From positions 52,610-116,609 of the forward strand of contig CAZSWV010000006.1 of assembly GCA_964611295.1 (NCBI GenBank): a stretch of DNA of 64,000 bases. Direction: 5' to 3'. Every line of letters starts with the position of its first letter. Positions within the stretch are counted from its first letter, which is position 1. The translations under genes were made by a program, and so were the position numbers. Shown piece after piece: positions 7,712-15,159 of the stretch. A model generated the notes under the pieces. The model was not told where the DNA came from. It worked only from the letters and a program-made list of their open reading frames with translations, and searched no databases. Origin of the DNA: B73-G16 sp964611295. GTDB lineage: Bacteria > Desulfobacterota > B13-G15.

Positions 7712-8673
7712 AGGGTCCTTAGGGCCTTAGCCAGGTCCCCCTTTTTGGGCACGGTTCCTTCTAAGAGGCGCGCCCGTGAAAGGTCCTCACCTATGAGTTC
7801 TTCTACTTTTACCTTTGCCTTCTTTGGACCTATGGCCCTTCCTATGGCCTTTCCTATTACGGGGTGTTTCAAGAGCTCACCTGGTGAGAAGATCTCGAAT
7901 TCGTCACCGATCCTTACCCCTGAGGCCCTTCCGGCGTTAAGGAGGACTATTTCTTCCTTTGCTTCGGCTATCGAGGTGTTCCATTCCGCTTGTGCAAAGG
8001 CCAATTGGATGCTATGGGCCAGGTTTTTCGAAGCCTCTTCCAGGGCCTTTTGTAGGGCCCTTGAGGACTTACCTGGGCCTTGGGATTTGGAGGATTCAAG
8101 GAGGTTCTGTCCCGTGGCCCTCTTTAAGGGTTCACCGGTCTCCGTACTTATGACCAGGGCTTCCATCTTAACTGAGGCATAGGCGTTTTCGCTATCCTGT
8201 CCTGTGAGCAATTCCTTCACTTCTCCCTTTATCACCGCATGTACCCCAAGGGCCTTCCAAAGTTCCCAGAGTCCTTCAGGGGTCTCGACGGGGTTTTTGC
8301 CTAAGGCCTCTTTCTCCACTATTACAAAGGCCCCGCTTTCCACGAGATGGCTAACCAAAAGCTCTCGAGCCCTTCGTCCTATTCCTTTGAACTCCATGGG
8401 GAGTTTGCCTTCCTCGAGGTCAAGTACCAAGGCCTTGAACTTGTAACGGAGCGGTAAGACAGCGGGAGCTGGTGCAGGTGCTGTTTCGGTCAGGGATGGG
8501 GGTGTCCCATAGGGACGGGCCTGGTAGGTAGTAGCTGTACGCCTTGTCTCACGTAGGGGTCTGCTTACTTCCCAACGGAGTTCTTGGGTTTGCCTTTCGG
8601 TTTTTTCCTTTTTCCAAGAGGCACAGCTTAGACAGAGGATCAAAGCCAGGGATAAAGCCATAAGCCTCTTCAT
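7708..8673 (-). CDS. CsgG/FlgT-like lipoprotein
   Basis: A 321-residue exported protein. ATG 8673 is chosen because it begins the signal peptide (MKRLMALSLALILC) and overlaps the upstream stop by 4 bases. The Cys at residue 17 (CLSC) is a weak lipobox. Next comes a Pro/Ala/Thr-rich linker (to about residue 75), a CsgG/TolB-N-like domain (LVLDLEEG, RELLVSHLVESGAFVIVEKE, GVHAVIKGEV), and a C-terminal small beta domain (NAGRASGVRIGDEFEIF) like that of FlgT. It is probably in the outer membrane or periplasm. It is the last gene of the hisH operon, an odd place for an envelope protein. Confidence 0.65.
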   Translation of the reverse strand: MKRLMALSLALILCLSCASWKKEKTERQTQELRWEVSRPLRETRRTATTYQARPYGTPPSLTETAPAPAPAVLPLRYKFKALVLDLEEGKLPMEFKGIGRRARELLVSHLVESGAFVIVEKEALGKNPVETPEGLWELWKALGVHAVIKGEVKELLTGQDSENAYASVKMEALVISTETGEPLKRATGQNLLESSKSQGPGKSSRALQKALEEASKNLAHSIQLAFAQAEWNTSIAEAKEEIVLLNAGRASGVRIGDEFEIFSPGELLKHPVIGKAIGRAIGPKKAKVKVEELIGEDLSRARLLEGTVPKKGDLAKALRTL

Positions 8674-9404
8674 TTTCCTTCCTCCAGCTGAAAGATTATG
8701 GGCCACATTTCGTGGGTGTAACCCCCCTTCTGGTCGAAGATAAACAAAGGGGACTCGACCTTAAGCCCCTCTTTTGCCCCTTTTACGGCCTCGACAAGGA
8801 CCATCCTCGAAGGTTTACCTGGACTTGGGTGGACGAATCTGAGCCTTTTCGGTTCCAGTCTATGGGCCTTCATAGCGTAAAGGAGCCTGAGGAGCCTCTC
8901 CGGGGGATATATGTAATAGCAGCGACCTCCGTACTTAAGCAGGTAAGAACTCGCCCTGAGGAAGTCCTCTATTGTTCCCAGGACCTCATGACGTGCAAGG
9001 ACCTCTTGGGTATGGAGGCTTAAGCGCCCGTGGCCCTTGGGGAAATAAGGAGGGTTGCACACCACTAGGTCAAAACCTTGGGCTTCCAGGTGTCTATGGC
9101 ACTCCTTGACGTCCATCTCAAGGACCCTCATCCGTTCCGATACCCCGTTCAACTCCGCGTTCTTTTTCGCCAATTCCGCTAGCTCCTTTTGGACCTCCAA
9201 GGCCACTATTTCCAATTCCTTGAACTTCCTCGCCAGGATCACTGCGATTACGCCGTTTCCGGTTCCAAGCTCAAGGGCCTTCTCTCCCCTTTTCACCTTG
9301 ACCCATGAAGCCAATATAGGGGCATCCACCGAAAACCTATAGCCCTCTTTGGGCTGAAGGAGCTTGATCCGACCCGAAAAGAGGCTGTCAAGGGTTGTCT
9401 CCAT
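8670..9404 (-). CDS. TrmN6-like RNA (adenine-N6)-methyltransferase
   Basis: A 244-residue SAM-dependent methyltransferase with LELGTGNGVIAVILA (motif I), VALEVQ (motif II) and VVCNPPYF, the NPPY motif of N6-adenine enzymes. The N-terminal LDSLFSGRIKLLQPKEGYRFSVDAPILA and the C-terminal PERL...HPSPGKPSRMVLVE match the YfiC/TrmN6 family that modifies A37 of tRNA1(Val). ATG 9404 fits the family N-terminus; a TTG at 9431 is an alternative and would extend the overlap with the DUF1015 gene to 44 bases. Confidence 0.8.
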   Translation of the reverse strand: METTLDSLFSGRIKLLQPKEGYRFSVDAPILASWVKVKRGEKALELGTGNGVIAVILARKFKELEIVALEVQKELAELAKKNAELNGVSERMRVLEMDVKECHRHLEAQGFDLVVCNPPYFPKGHGRLSLHTQEVLARHEVLGTIEDFLRASSYLLKYGGRCYYIYPPERLLRLLYAMKAHRLEPKRLRFVHPSPGKPSRMVLVEAVKGAKEGLKVESPLFIFDQKGGYTHEMWPIIFQLEEGK

Positions 9405-10587
9405 CGAGTTCGAAGACCTGAAAGAAGACAAGCCCCGTGGGCACCTTCGGGTAAAAATAGGTGGACTTTTTGGGCATCAAAAGCCCCCTTTTTGCTACCT
9501 CGGCTACTTCCCTGGGGTTTACAGCTCGCAAAAGGAAGACAGCCTGAGCCACCCCGTCCTCCAAGGCCTTTAAGGCCTCATCCATCTCCTTAACGTATGA
9601 GACTTCCCCCTGTAGGCCTTTGAGAACCAGTTCGTCTATGACCCACGGGTCTATCCTCCCAAAGGGATACGGTAGGTCCCTCTTGGGCCTTATCATCAAG
9701 GGGTTTCTGTCTTTTTCCCAAAAGACCATCCCCTTGCCTTCCATGAGGATGGTGGGGATGGCCTCCTTTGATGTCTCCTGACAGGAAAAGTTCTCCATAA
9801 GGTTTTTCCTCAACGCCTCAAGCCTTGTCCCATCGAGGCCTTTCAGTAGTCTGTGTACGGGCAATATTACCAATCCCTCGTATTCCATGCCCGTAAGGTA
9901 GGCCAGTATGTAATCCTCAAGTCCCCTGTTCTTCCCTGAGGCAAGCCTCCTTTCCCTTAGGAGCCTTGCAGTTTTGAGCCGGTGGTGGCCGTCTGCCAAA
10001 AAGAGCTCCTGGTCTGAGAGCTTCCCCTTTATTTTGGAGATCTCCTCTTGGTCGTACACGGCCCAGAGGGTGTGCTCTACTCCTTCTTCGTCCTTGAAGG
10101 AGAAACGGGGCTCTAAGGCCTCTACCTTGGACAAGAGGGCCTCTATTTCGCCTTTCGGGTCAGAATAAAGGGAGAAGACTTCCCCGGTTTGTATCCCCGT
10201 GTGTTCCAAAAGTTCAAGGCGCTCCCTTACGACCTCTTCGAAGGTATGTTCGTGCTCCCTTATGATGGTGTCGAGCTTCAACAGGCATATGAAACCCCAC
10301 CGCTTGAGTTTTCGTCCTTCGTACGAGAACACCTGTCTATAGGGGTATATGGCCTCATGGTGCTCCCTTTCGAAGACACCCTGGCTAAGCCATTGCTTCA
10401 AGGTTTCCCTGGCTTCAAGGGGGCTATTGGGCAAGATGAGCCTTATGACGTTTAAAGGATGCCTGATGTAAAACTTGAGCCTTTCTTCAGGGGATATGAC
10501 GTCATAAGGGGGGGTGACCACAAGGGATATGTCCTTGACCTTTTCAGGGGAATAGTAAAGGGCACAGAAGGGGCTGATTTCAGCCAT
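9388..10587 (-). CDS. DUF1015 family protein
   Basis: A 399-residue cytoplasmic protein with the DUF1015 hallmarks: VTPPYDVISPEE near the N-terminus, RWGFICLLKLD, and LADGHHRLKTA about mid-protein. The family includes archaeal serine kinases related to SbnI/SerK, but most members have no assigned reaction. Its ATG abuts the hisF stop with no gap, so it is translated from the hisHF message. Confidence 0.85.
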   Translation of the reverse strand: MAEISPFCALYYSPEKVKDISLVVTPPYDVISPEERLKFYIRHPLNVIRLILPNSPLEARETLKQWLSQGVFEREHHEAIYPYRQVFSYEGRKLKRWGFICLLKLDTIIREHEHTFEEVVRERLELLEHTGIQTGEVFSLYSDPKGEIEALLSKVEALEPRFSFKDEEGVEHTLWAVYDQEEISKIKGKLSDQELFLADGHHRLKTARLLRERRLASGKNRGLEDYILAYLTGMEYEGLVILPVHRLLKGLDGTRLEALRKNLMENFSCQETSKEAIPTILMEGKGMVFWEKDRNPLMIRPKRDLPYPFGRIDPWVIDELVLKGLQGEVSYVKEMDEALKALEDGVAQAVFLLRAVNPREVAEVAKRGLLMPKKSTYFYPKVPTGLVFFQVFELDGDNP

Positions 10588-11367
10588 CTACCAGATCTCC
10601 CTCACCTTTACCCCTTTTTGGGCTAGGTATTGTTTTATCTCCCTTATGGTATATTGCCCGTAGTGGACCATAGAGGCGATCAAGGCTGCATCTGCCTTAC
10701 CCGTGGTGAGGACCTCGTATAGGTGTTCGGGATGACCCGCTCCGCCTGAGGCCACAACGGGGATGGAGACGGCTTCGGAGATCATACGCGTGATCCTCAG
10801 CTCATAACCCTGCTGGGTCCCATCGGCATCAATGGAGTTCAGGCATATCTCCCCTGCTCCTAACCTTTCTGCCTCCTTTGCCCACCATAGGGCATCTATC
10901 CCCGTAGGGGTTCTCCCACCGTTTATCCAAACCTCATAGCCTGAGGGGATCCTTTCGGACTCACCCACATATAGCACGTCCATGCCTAGGACGATAGATT
11001 GACTGCCAAAGGCCTTTGCCCCTTCGTAGATGAGCCTTGGGTTCTTCACCGCTGCCGTATTTATGGATACCTTCTCGGCACCTGCCAATAGAACCTCCCT
11101 CATCTCCTCGAGGCTCTTTATGCCACCACCGACCGTAAGGGGTATGAAGATCTCCCTTGCCACCCGGTCCACAAGGTCTATGACGATCTTCCGCGATTCA
11201 GCCGAGGCCGTTATGTCGTAAAAGACTATTTCATCGGCCCCGTCTTCATAATAACGCCTGGCCATCTCCACAGGATCCCCTACTGGGACGTTATCCTTGA
11301 ACTTTACCCCCTTTGTGGTCATCCTATCCTTTACATCAAGGCATACGACAATCCTTTTACTGAGCAT
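10588..11367 (-). CDS. hisF: Imidazole glycerol phosphate synthase, cyclase subunit
   Basis: A 259-residue TIM-barrel subunit that uses HisH-derived ammonia to make IGP and AICAR in histidine synthesis. IVCLDVKD places the catalytic D11; the second catalytic Asp is in IVLGMDV; phosphate loops are LTVGGGI and VASGGAGH. The KDRMTTKGVKFKDN insertion and NSIDADGT in place of the more common MDRDGT mark a subtype I know from Desulfobacterota, useful for placing the organism. It follows hisH by 5 bases. Confidence 0.95.
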   Translation of the reverse strand: MLSKRIVVCLDVKDRMTTKGVKFKDNVPVGDPVEMARRYYEDGADEIVFYDITASAESRKIVIDLVDRVAREIFIPLTVGGGIKSLEEMREVLLAGAEKVSINTAAVKNPRLIYEGAKAFGSQSIVLGMDVLYVGESERIPSGYEVWINGGRTPTGIDALWWAKEAERLGAGEICLNSIDADGTQQGYELRITRMISEAVSIPVVASGGAGHPEHLYEVLTTGKADAALIASMVHYGQYTIREIKQYLAQKGVKVREIW

Positions 11368-11372
11368 CTTCC

Positions 11373-11999
11373 TTACGGGTTAAATCGACAAAAGTTCTCA
11401 AGCACCCTAAGCCCTGGTCTACCGCTTTTTTCAGGATGGAACTGCACCGCCCATAGGTTACCATGAGCGATGGCAGAAGGGAACTCGATGCCATATTCGG
11501 TGATCCCAAGGATTATCTCCTCCTGCTCAGGCTCGGGGTAGAAGCTGTGCACAAAGTAAAATTCGTGCCTTGGGTCAATCCCCTCGAAGAGCCGATGCGC
11601 CTTTACAGGCCTTACCCGGTTCCAACCCATCTGGGGCACCTTGAGCCTTTCCCCTTGCTTGTCAAAAAGCGGCTCCGGAAACCTCACTACCTTCCCCTTT
11701 AGGAAGCCAAGGGTTTGAGTAGGCCCTTCCTGGCTCTTCTCGAAGATGATCTGTATGCCAAGGCAGATCCCAAGCATAGGCCTCCCAGAGAGGAAGAATT
11801 CCCTTAAGGCCTCATCAAGTCCCTTTTGCCTCAGGTGCTCCATGGCCTTTCCAGCAGCACCTACCCCTGGGAAGATCAGTCTTTCGGCCCGAAGGACCTC
11901 CTCGGGGTCTGAGGTTATAAAGGATTTGAACCCCAAAAAATCAAGGGCCCTTTTAACACTTGTAAGGTTTCCTGCCTCGTAGTCCAAAATGGCGACCAT
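11373..11999 (-). CDS. hisH: Imidazole glycerol phosphate synthase, glutaminase subunit
   Basis: A 208-residue class I glutamine amidotransferase. The nucleophile is the Cys of GICLGIQIIFE and the His-Glu pair is in VQFHPEKSG; MGWNRV and YFVHSFYPEP are HisH-specific. It heads a five-gene unit (hisH-hisF-DUF1015-methyltransferase-lipoprotein). No Shine-Dalgarno precedes ATG 11999; instead a -10 element ends 7 bases before it, so the message may be leaderless. Confidence 0.95.
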   Translation of the reverse strand: MVAILDYEAGNLTSVKRALDFLGFKSFITSDPEEVLRAERLIFPGVGAAGKAMEHLRQKGLDEALREFFLSGRPMLGICLGIQIIFEKSQEGPTQTLGFLKGKVVRFPEPLFDKQGERLKVPQMGWNRVRPVKAHRLFEGIDPRHEFYFVHSFYPEPEQEEIILGITEYGIEFPSAIAHGNLWAVQFHPEKSGRPGLRVLENFCRFNP

Positions 12000-12006
12000 C
12001 TTGGTG

Positions 12007-12035
12007 GTTTTAGCAAACTTTTATCCCTTTGACAA
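12007..12035 (-). promoter_or_regulatory. hisH promoter, candidate leaderless
   Basis: On the minus strand TTGTCA (12035-12030), a 17-base spacer and TAAAAC (12012-12007), then 7 bases and the hisH ATG. Transcription would begin at or beside the start codon. The -35 overlaps the -35 of the divergent STT3 promoter. Confidence 0.5.
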
Positions 12036-12058
12036 TTTTAAGGCCCATGTGGGATATT
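12029..12058 (+). promoter_or_regulatory. Promoter of the STT3 gene
   Basis: TTGACA (12029-12034), an 18-base spacer and GATATT (12053-12058), 9 bases before ATG 12068. The perfect -35 shares five bases with the hisH -35 on the other strand, so the two promoters compete for the same site. Confidence 0.4.
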
Positions 12059-12067
12059 AACGGAAAA

Positions 12068-14080
12068 ATGAAACGGCCTTTTTTAGTTGCGCTTGTCCTC
12101 TTTGGTTTATGTTTTGCCTTTAAGCTCTACCAGGCCAGATGGATCTTCCAGCATAAGCCCTTTTACTTTACCAAGGACGGTACCCCAGTGCTCACAGAGG
12201 CAGATGGCTATTATTTCCTCAGGCTTGGAGAGCTCATAGCGGAGGGGCAGTACCGTCCAGGGGCACCCGATCCCCTAAGGAACGCTCCTGACAACCAAAG
12301 GCCCCTAGAAAGCAAAAAGGTCCCTCTGCCCTTTCTTCCTCCCCTTTTGAGCTTCCTTTTGGCAGTGACGAAGTGGCTTACAGGTAAAGACATAGAGAGG
12401 GCTTTTTTGGCCTTTCCTTTGATCCCCTTCCTTTCCTCCCTTCAGGTCTTTCCCATGTTTTACCTTGGGAGAAGGCTTGGGGGGAACCTCTTAGGTGTGG
12501 GGCTTGCCCTTGGTGCATCTTTTTCCTTGGAGTACCTCATAAGGACGGACATCTTAAGGCTCGATACCGATGCCTTGAACCTCTTTTTCCTCTTTTCGGT
12601 AGCCCTTTTGCTCTTAAGGCTCCTTGACCGTTGGTCCTTTAAGGACCTGATAGGTCTGAGCATAATGGTGCATCTCTTCCAGTTGTGGTATGCCCATCCT
12701 GGGCTCCTCATACCCCTTTTTGCCTTTTTCGCCCTCTCTTTGCTCCTTAAGGAGAAGGACCTGGGAGTTACCCTCAAGAGGACAGCCCTTGTGCTGTTTT
12801 TTTCCAACCCCTTTATCCTTTACCAGGGCCTTTTTAACCTCTTGGACCTATTCAAGGGCTACATCCCGGGCCTCATAAAGGAAGAAAACCCCTTTATCCC
12901 CAGGGCTGTTTTTGCCCAATCTGTAAGCGAGCTTCAGAAACTCAGCCCTGAAAGGGTCTTCCGAATGACAGCTGTCCATCCCTTTTTGGGTTACCTAAGC
13001 CTTCTAGGGCTGTTTGTGCTCTACCTGAGGGAAAGGCGTGCCCTTTTGCTTTTCCCCCTCATGCTCTTGGGGATGATGTCCCTTTTTGGGGCAAGGCGTT
13101 TCATGGTCTACTTGGGCCCCTTTGTCGGCCTTGGGCTTGGTGTCCTAGTCCAAGTGGTCTTTGAAATTACGAGGAAGCGATACGAAAAAGCGCCCCTTTT
13201 CCCTTTGGAGCTAGGCCTCGGTGTGCTTTTGTTCCTCTCCGTAATACACCCCAGTCGTTTCGCCATAAGGCCCCTTCCGCCCATAACCCCTGGTTTGATG
13301 GAGGGGATAAAGCTCTTAAAGGAGATAGCCCCAGAGGGGTGTTTTGTCTGGTCGTGGTGGGATTACGGTTACCCCATAGCACAGGGCTCCAAACGGGCCG
13401 TCTACCATGACGGGGGTAGTTGGGGAGGGCCGAAGAGCCTACTTGTGGCAAGGAGCTTTGTATTACCTCCTTTTAAGGCCTATAACGTGGTCAACGGGAC
13501 TACTGCCCTTGGAGAGGAGGGGATAAGGGAGCTGTTGAAGGGGGGCAAAAGCCCAGGGGAGATCCTCAGGGAAGTAGAGGAAGGGAGGCACAACCGTCCT
13601 CTTAAGGAGAAAGTGTACCTCCTTTTTTCAGGACTTGACGTGAGGAAGTTCTACTGGATCTCCTTTTTCGGGACATGGGACCCTGACAGGCGCCAAGGCC
13701 TACACCTCTTCTACCTCCCTTTGGGGCTCTGCCAAGAAACCCCCCAAGGCTTTATGTGCCAGCGGGGTTCTGTGGACCTAAAAAAGGGCCTTGCAGAGGA
13801 GATGGAATCAGGAGTCCTATCCATAGGTAGGGTGGAAAAGGTGAGACTTTCCACAGATGATAGGTTTTTGTCAAAAGAGATCCTAAGGGAGGGAGAGGGG
13901 GTGTTATTCTTCCTTGTGGAGAAGGAGGGGAGGCTTTTTGGCTTTTTGGCCCACCCTATGGTCCAGAAGACTACCTTTCACAAGTTGTTTTTCGAAGCGG
14001 AAGAGGGCCTTTTTAAGCTTGTGCTTTCTGATTTTCCGAGGTTCAGGATATACGAAGTCTTAGGTGAAAATCTTCCTTGA
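12068..14080 (+). CDS. STT3/PglB-type oligosaccharyltransferase
   Basis: A roughly 670-residue multi-span membrane protein. It has the STT3 catalytic features: EADGYYFLRLGELIAEG with D46 (metal-binding Asp of the first external loop), a second acidic motif RLDTDALN (D166/D168), and WWDYGY at residues 430-435, which reads the +2 Ser/Thr of the acceptor sequon. The first 400 residues hold the hydrophobic helices; the rest is a periplasmic domain. These enzymes transfer lipid-linked glycan to Asn. ATG 12068 lies 9 bases after a -10; ATG 12047 and TTG 12029 are alternatives. Two sequon-bearing pilins follow directly. I see no glycan-assembly genes nearby. Confidence 0.85.
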   Translation: MKRPFLVALVLFGLCFAFKLYQARWIFQHKPFYFTKDGTPVLTEADGYYFLRLGELIAEGQYRPGAPDPLRNAPDNQRPLESKKVPLPFLPPLLSFLLAVTKWLTGKDIERAFLAFPLIPFLSSLQVFPMFYLGRRLGGNLLGVGLALGASFSLEYLIRTDILRLDTDALNLFFLFSVALLLLRLLDRWSFKDLIGLSIMVHLFQLWYAHPGLLIPLFAFFALSLLLKEKDLGVTLKRTALVLFFSNPFILYQGLFNLLDLFKGYIPGLIKEENPFIPRAVFAQSVSELQKLSPERVFRMTAVHPFLGYLSLLGLFVLYLRERRALLLFPLMLLGMMSLFGARRFMVYLGPFVGLGLGVLVQVVFEITRKRYEKAPLFPLELGLGVLLFLSVIHPSRFAIRPLPPITPGLMEGIKLLKEIAPEGCFVWSWWDYGYPIAQGSKRAVYHDGGSWGGPKSLLVARSFVLPPFKAYNVVNGTTALGEEGIRELLKGGKSPGEILREVEEGRHNRPLKEKVYLLFSGLDVRKFYWISFFGTWDPDRRQGLHLFYLPLGLCQETPQGFMCQRGSVDLKKGLAEEMESGVLSIGRVEKVRLSTDDRFLSKEILREGEGVLFFLVEKEGRLFGFLAHPMVQKTTFHKLFFEAEEGLFKLVLSDFPRFRIYEVLGENLP

Positions 14081-14106
14081 CACCAAAGGGCTTTGTGGCA
14101 TTAAAT
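14077..14106 (+). promoter_or_regulatory. pilA promoter overlapping the STT3 stop codon
   Basis: TTGACA (14077-14082) includes the STT3 TGA stop; an 18-base spacer leads to TTAAAT (14101-14106). The leader of about 35 bases contains a T6/A6 tract and GGAGGG before pilA. Confidence 0.5.
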
Positions 14107-14147
14107 AGCTGTGTGGTTTTTTTAAAAAACTCGAAAGGAGGGTTGTC

Positions 14148-14654
14148 ATGGTTCTAAGGTGTCTTAAGCGGAAGCTACGAAGTAAGAAGGGTTTTACTTT
14201 AATCGAACTTATGATCGTTGTGGCTATTATAGGGATTTTGGCAGCAATAGCTATACCTACTTACATGGATTATACTGTAAGGGCCAAGGTTTCTGAAGCG
14301 GTTAGCCTTCTAGCAGGATATGCCACAGCAGCTGCCGAGTATCATAATTCATACGGTAATTTCACACGAGACATCAGCGCATTTGGAGAATCAAAAACAA
14401 GCAAATATGTAAGCAATGTTACAATTGGTGATCTTAACAAGTGTGATGTAAAGGAGCCTGATGCTATATGCTTTGTGGCCACTTTGCAGGGTATATCAAG
14501 TGATGTCAACGGCAAGAAAATTGGTCTGGAGGTTTACTACAACTCTCAAAATGGAACATACGATAAATGCTATGATTGGAACTTGGATAAAGTAAAATAT
14601 ATTCCATCCAGTGTCCGCCAGAGACAATGCCAAAATGATGACGCAGCAGGTTAA
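14148..14654 (+). CDS. pilA: Type IV major pilin
   Basis: A 168-residue prepilin: basic leader of 15 residues, cleavage at G15/F16 in KKGFTLIELMIVVAIIGILA, then the long alpha helix. The globular part has four cysteines (C99, C108, C141, C161), fit for two disulfides, and three N-X-S/T sequons (N71-F-T, N90-V-T, N135-G-T). From about 14341 to 14580 GC is only about 38 percent (my count), against about 60 percent in the next gene's head, so the variable half looks exchanged or fast-evolving. GGAGG precedes ATG 14148. The STT3 upstream may glycosylate it. Confidence 0.9.
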   Translation: MVLRCLKRKLRSKKGFTLIELMIVVAIIGILAAIAIPTYMDYTVRAKVSEAVSLLAGYATAAAEYHNSYGNFTRDISAFGESKTSKYVSNVTIGDLNKCDVKEPDAICFVATLQGISSDVNGKKIGLEVYYNSQNGTYDKCYDWNLDKVKYIPSSVRQRQCQNDDAAG

Positions 14655-14671
14655 GGGTACTGATTATCTCG

Positions 14672-15088
14672 ATGGGTAAAGGGCTTACTTTGCTGGAGGT
14701 TATGATTGTTGTAGTGATCGTAGGTATCCTTGCAGCCATTGCCATTCCTTCTTATACCCATTATGTGAAGAGGGCCAGGAGGGCTGATGCCATGAATGCC
14801 CTCTTGGCCCTCCATGCGGCCCAGGAGTCTTACAAGGCCGAGCATGGGCGGTATGGTGACTTTGGCGAACTATCAGGTTGTTCCCCAAATATGGCGGGTG
14901 AGAACTATATGATAAGCCTTAACCTTTCTGATAACCGCACGTCTTACAACGCCACTGCCATCCCTCAGGGCAGGCAGAAGGGCGACTACTGTCTAAGGAT
15001 AGATCAGGACGGTAAGCAGTACTATGCCCCTTCTTCGGACGGAGGATGTGGAACTTTTACTGAGAAGAAGTTTTCCGAGTTAAGGTAG
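14672..15088 (+). CDS. Type IV pilin-like protein (PilE/ComP type)
   Basis: A 138-residue prepilin with a very short leader (MGKG) cleaved before LTLLEVMIVVVIVGILA. KRARRADAMNALLALHAAQE is the usual PilE/ComP helix, followed by a C-terminal part with Cys70, C107 and C126 and the YYAPSSDGGCGTF ending of this subfamily. Three sequons are packed into ten residues (N84-L-S, N88-R-T, N93-A-T). GC is back to about 60 percent near its head. It lies 17 bases after pilA without a clear ribosome site, so is probably coupled to it. Likely a minor or second pilin. Confidence 0.88.
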   Translation: MGKGLTLLEVMIVVVIVGILAAIAIPSYTHYVKRARRADAMNALLALHAAQESYKAEHGRYGDFGELSGCSPNMAGENYMISLNLSDNRTSYNATAIPQGRQKGDYCLRIDQDGKQYYAPSSDGGCGTFTEKKFSELR

Positions 15089-15159
15089 TCCTCTTTAGGT
15101 TGCCTTCCTTCCCCTTTAGGTGTAACCTTAACTTAGGACCTAAAAGAGGTTGGGGAGAG

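Noticed and set aside
14096..14110. Sigma-54-like TGGCA-TTAAATAGCT before pilA
   Set aside because: The GG-to-GC distance is 11, one short of the required 12, and a good TTGACA/TTAAAT promoter overlaps it.
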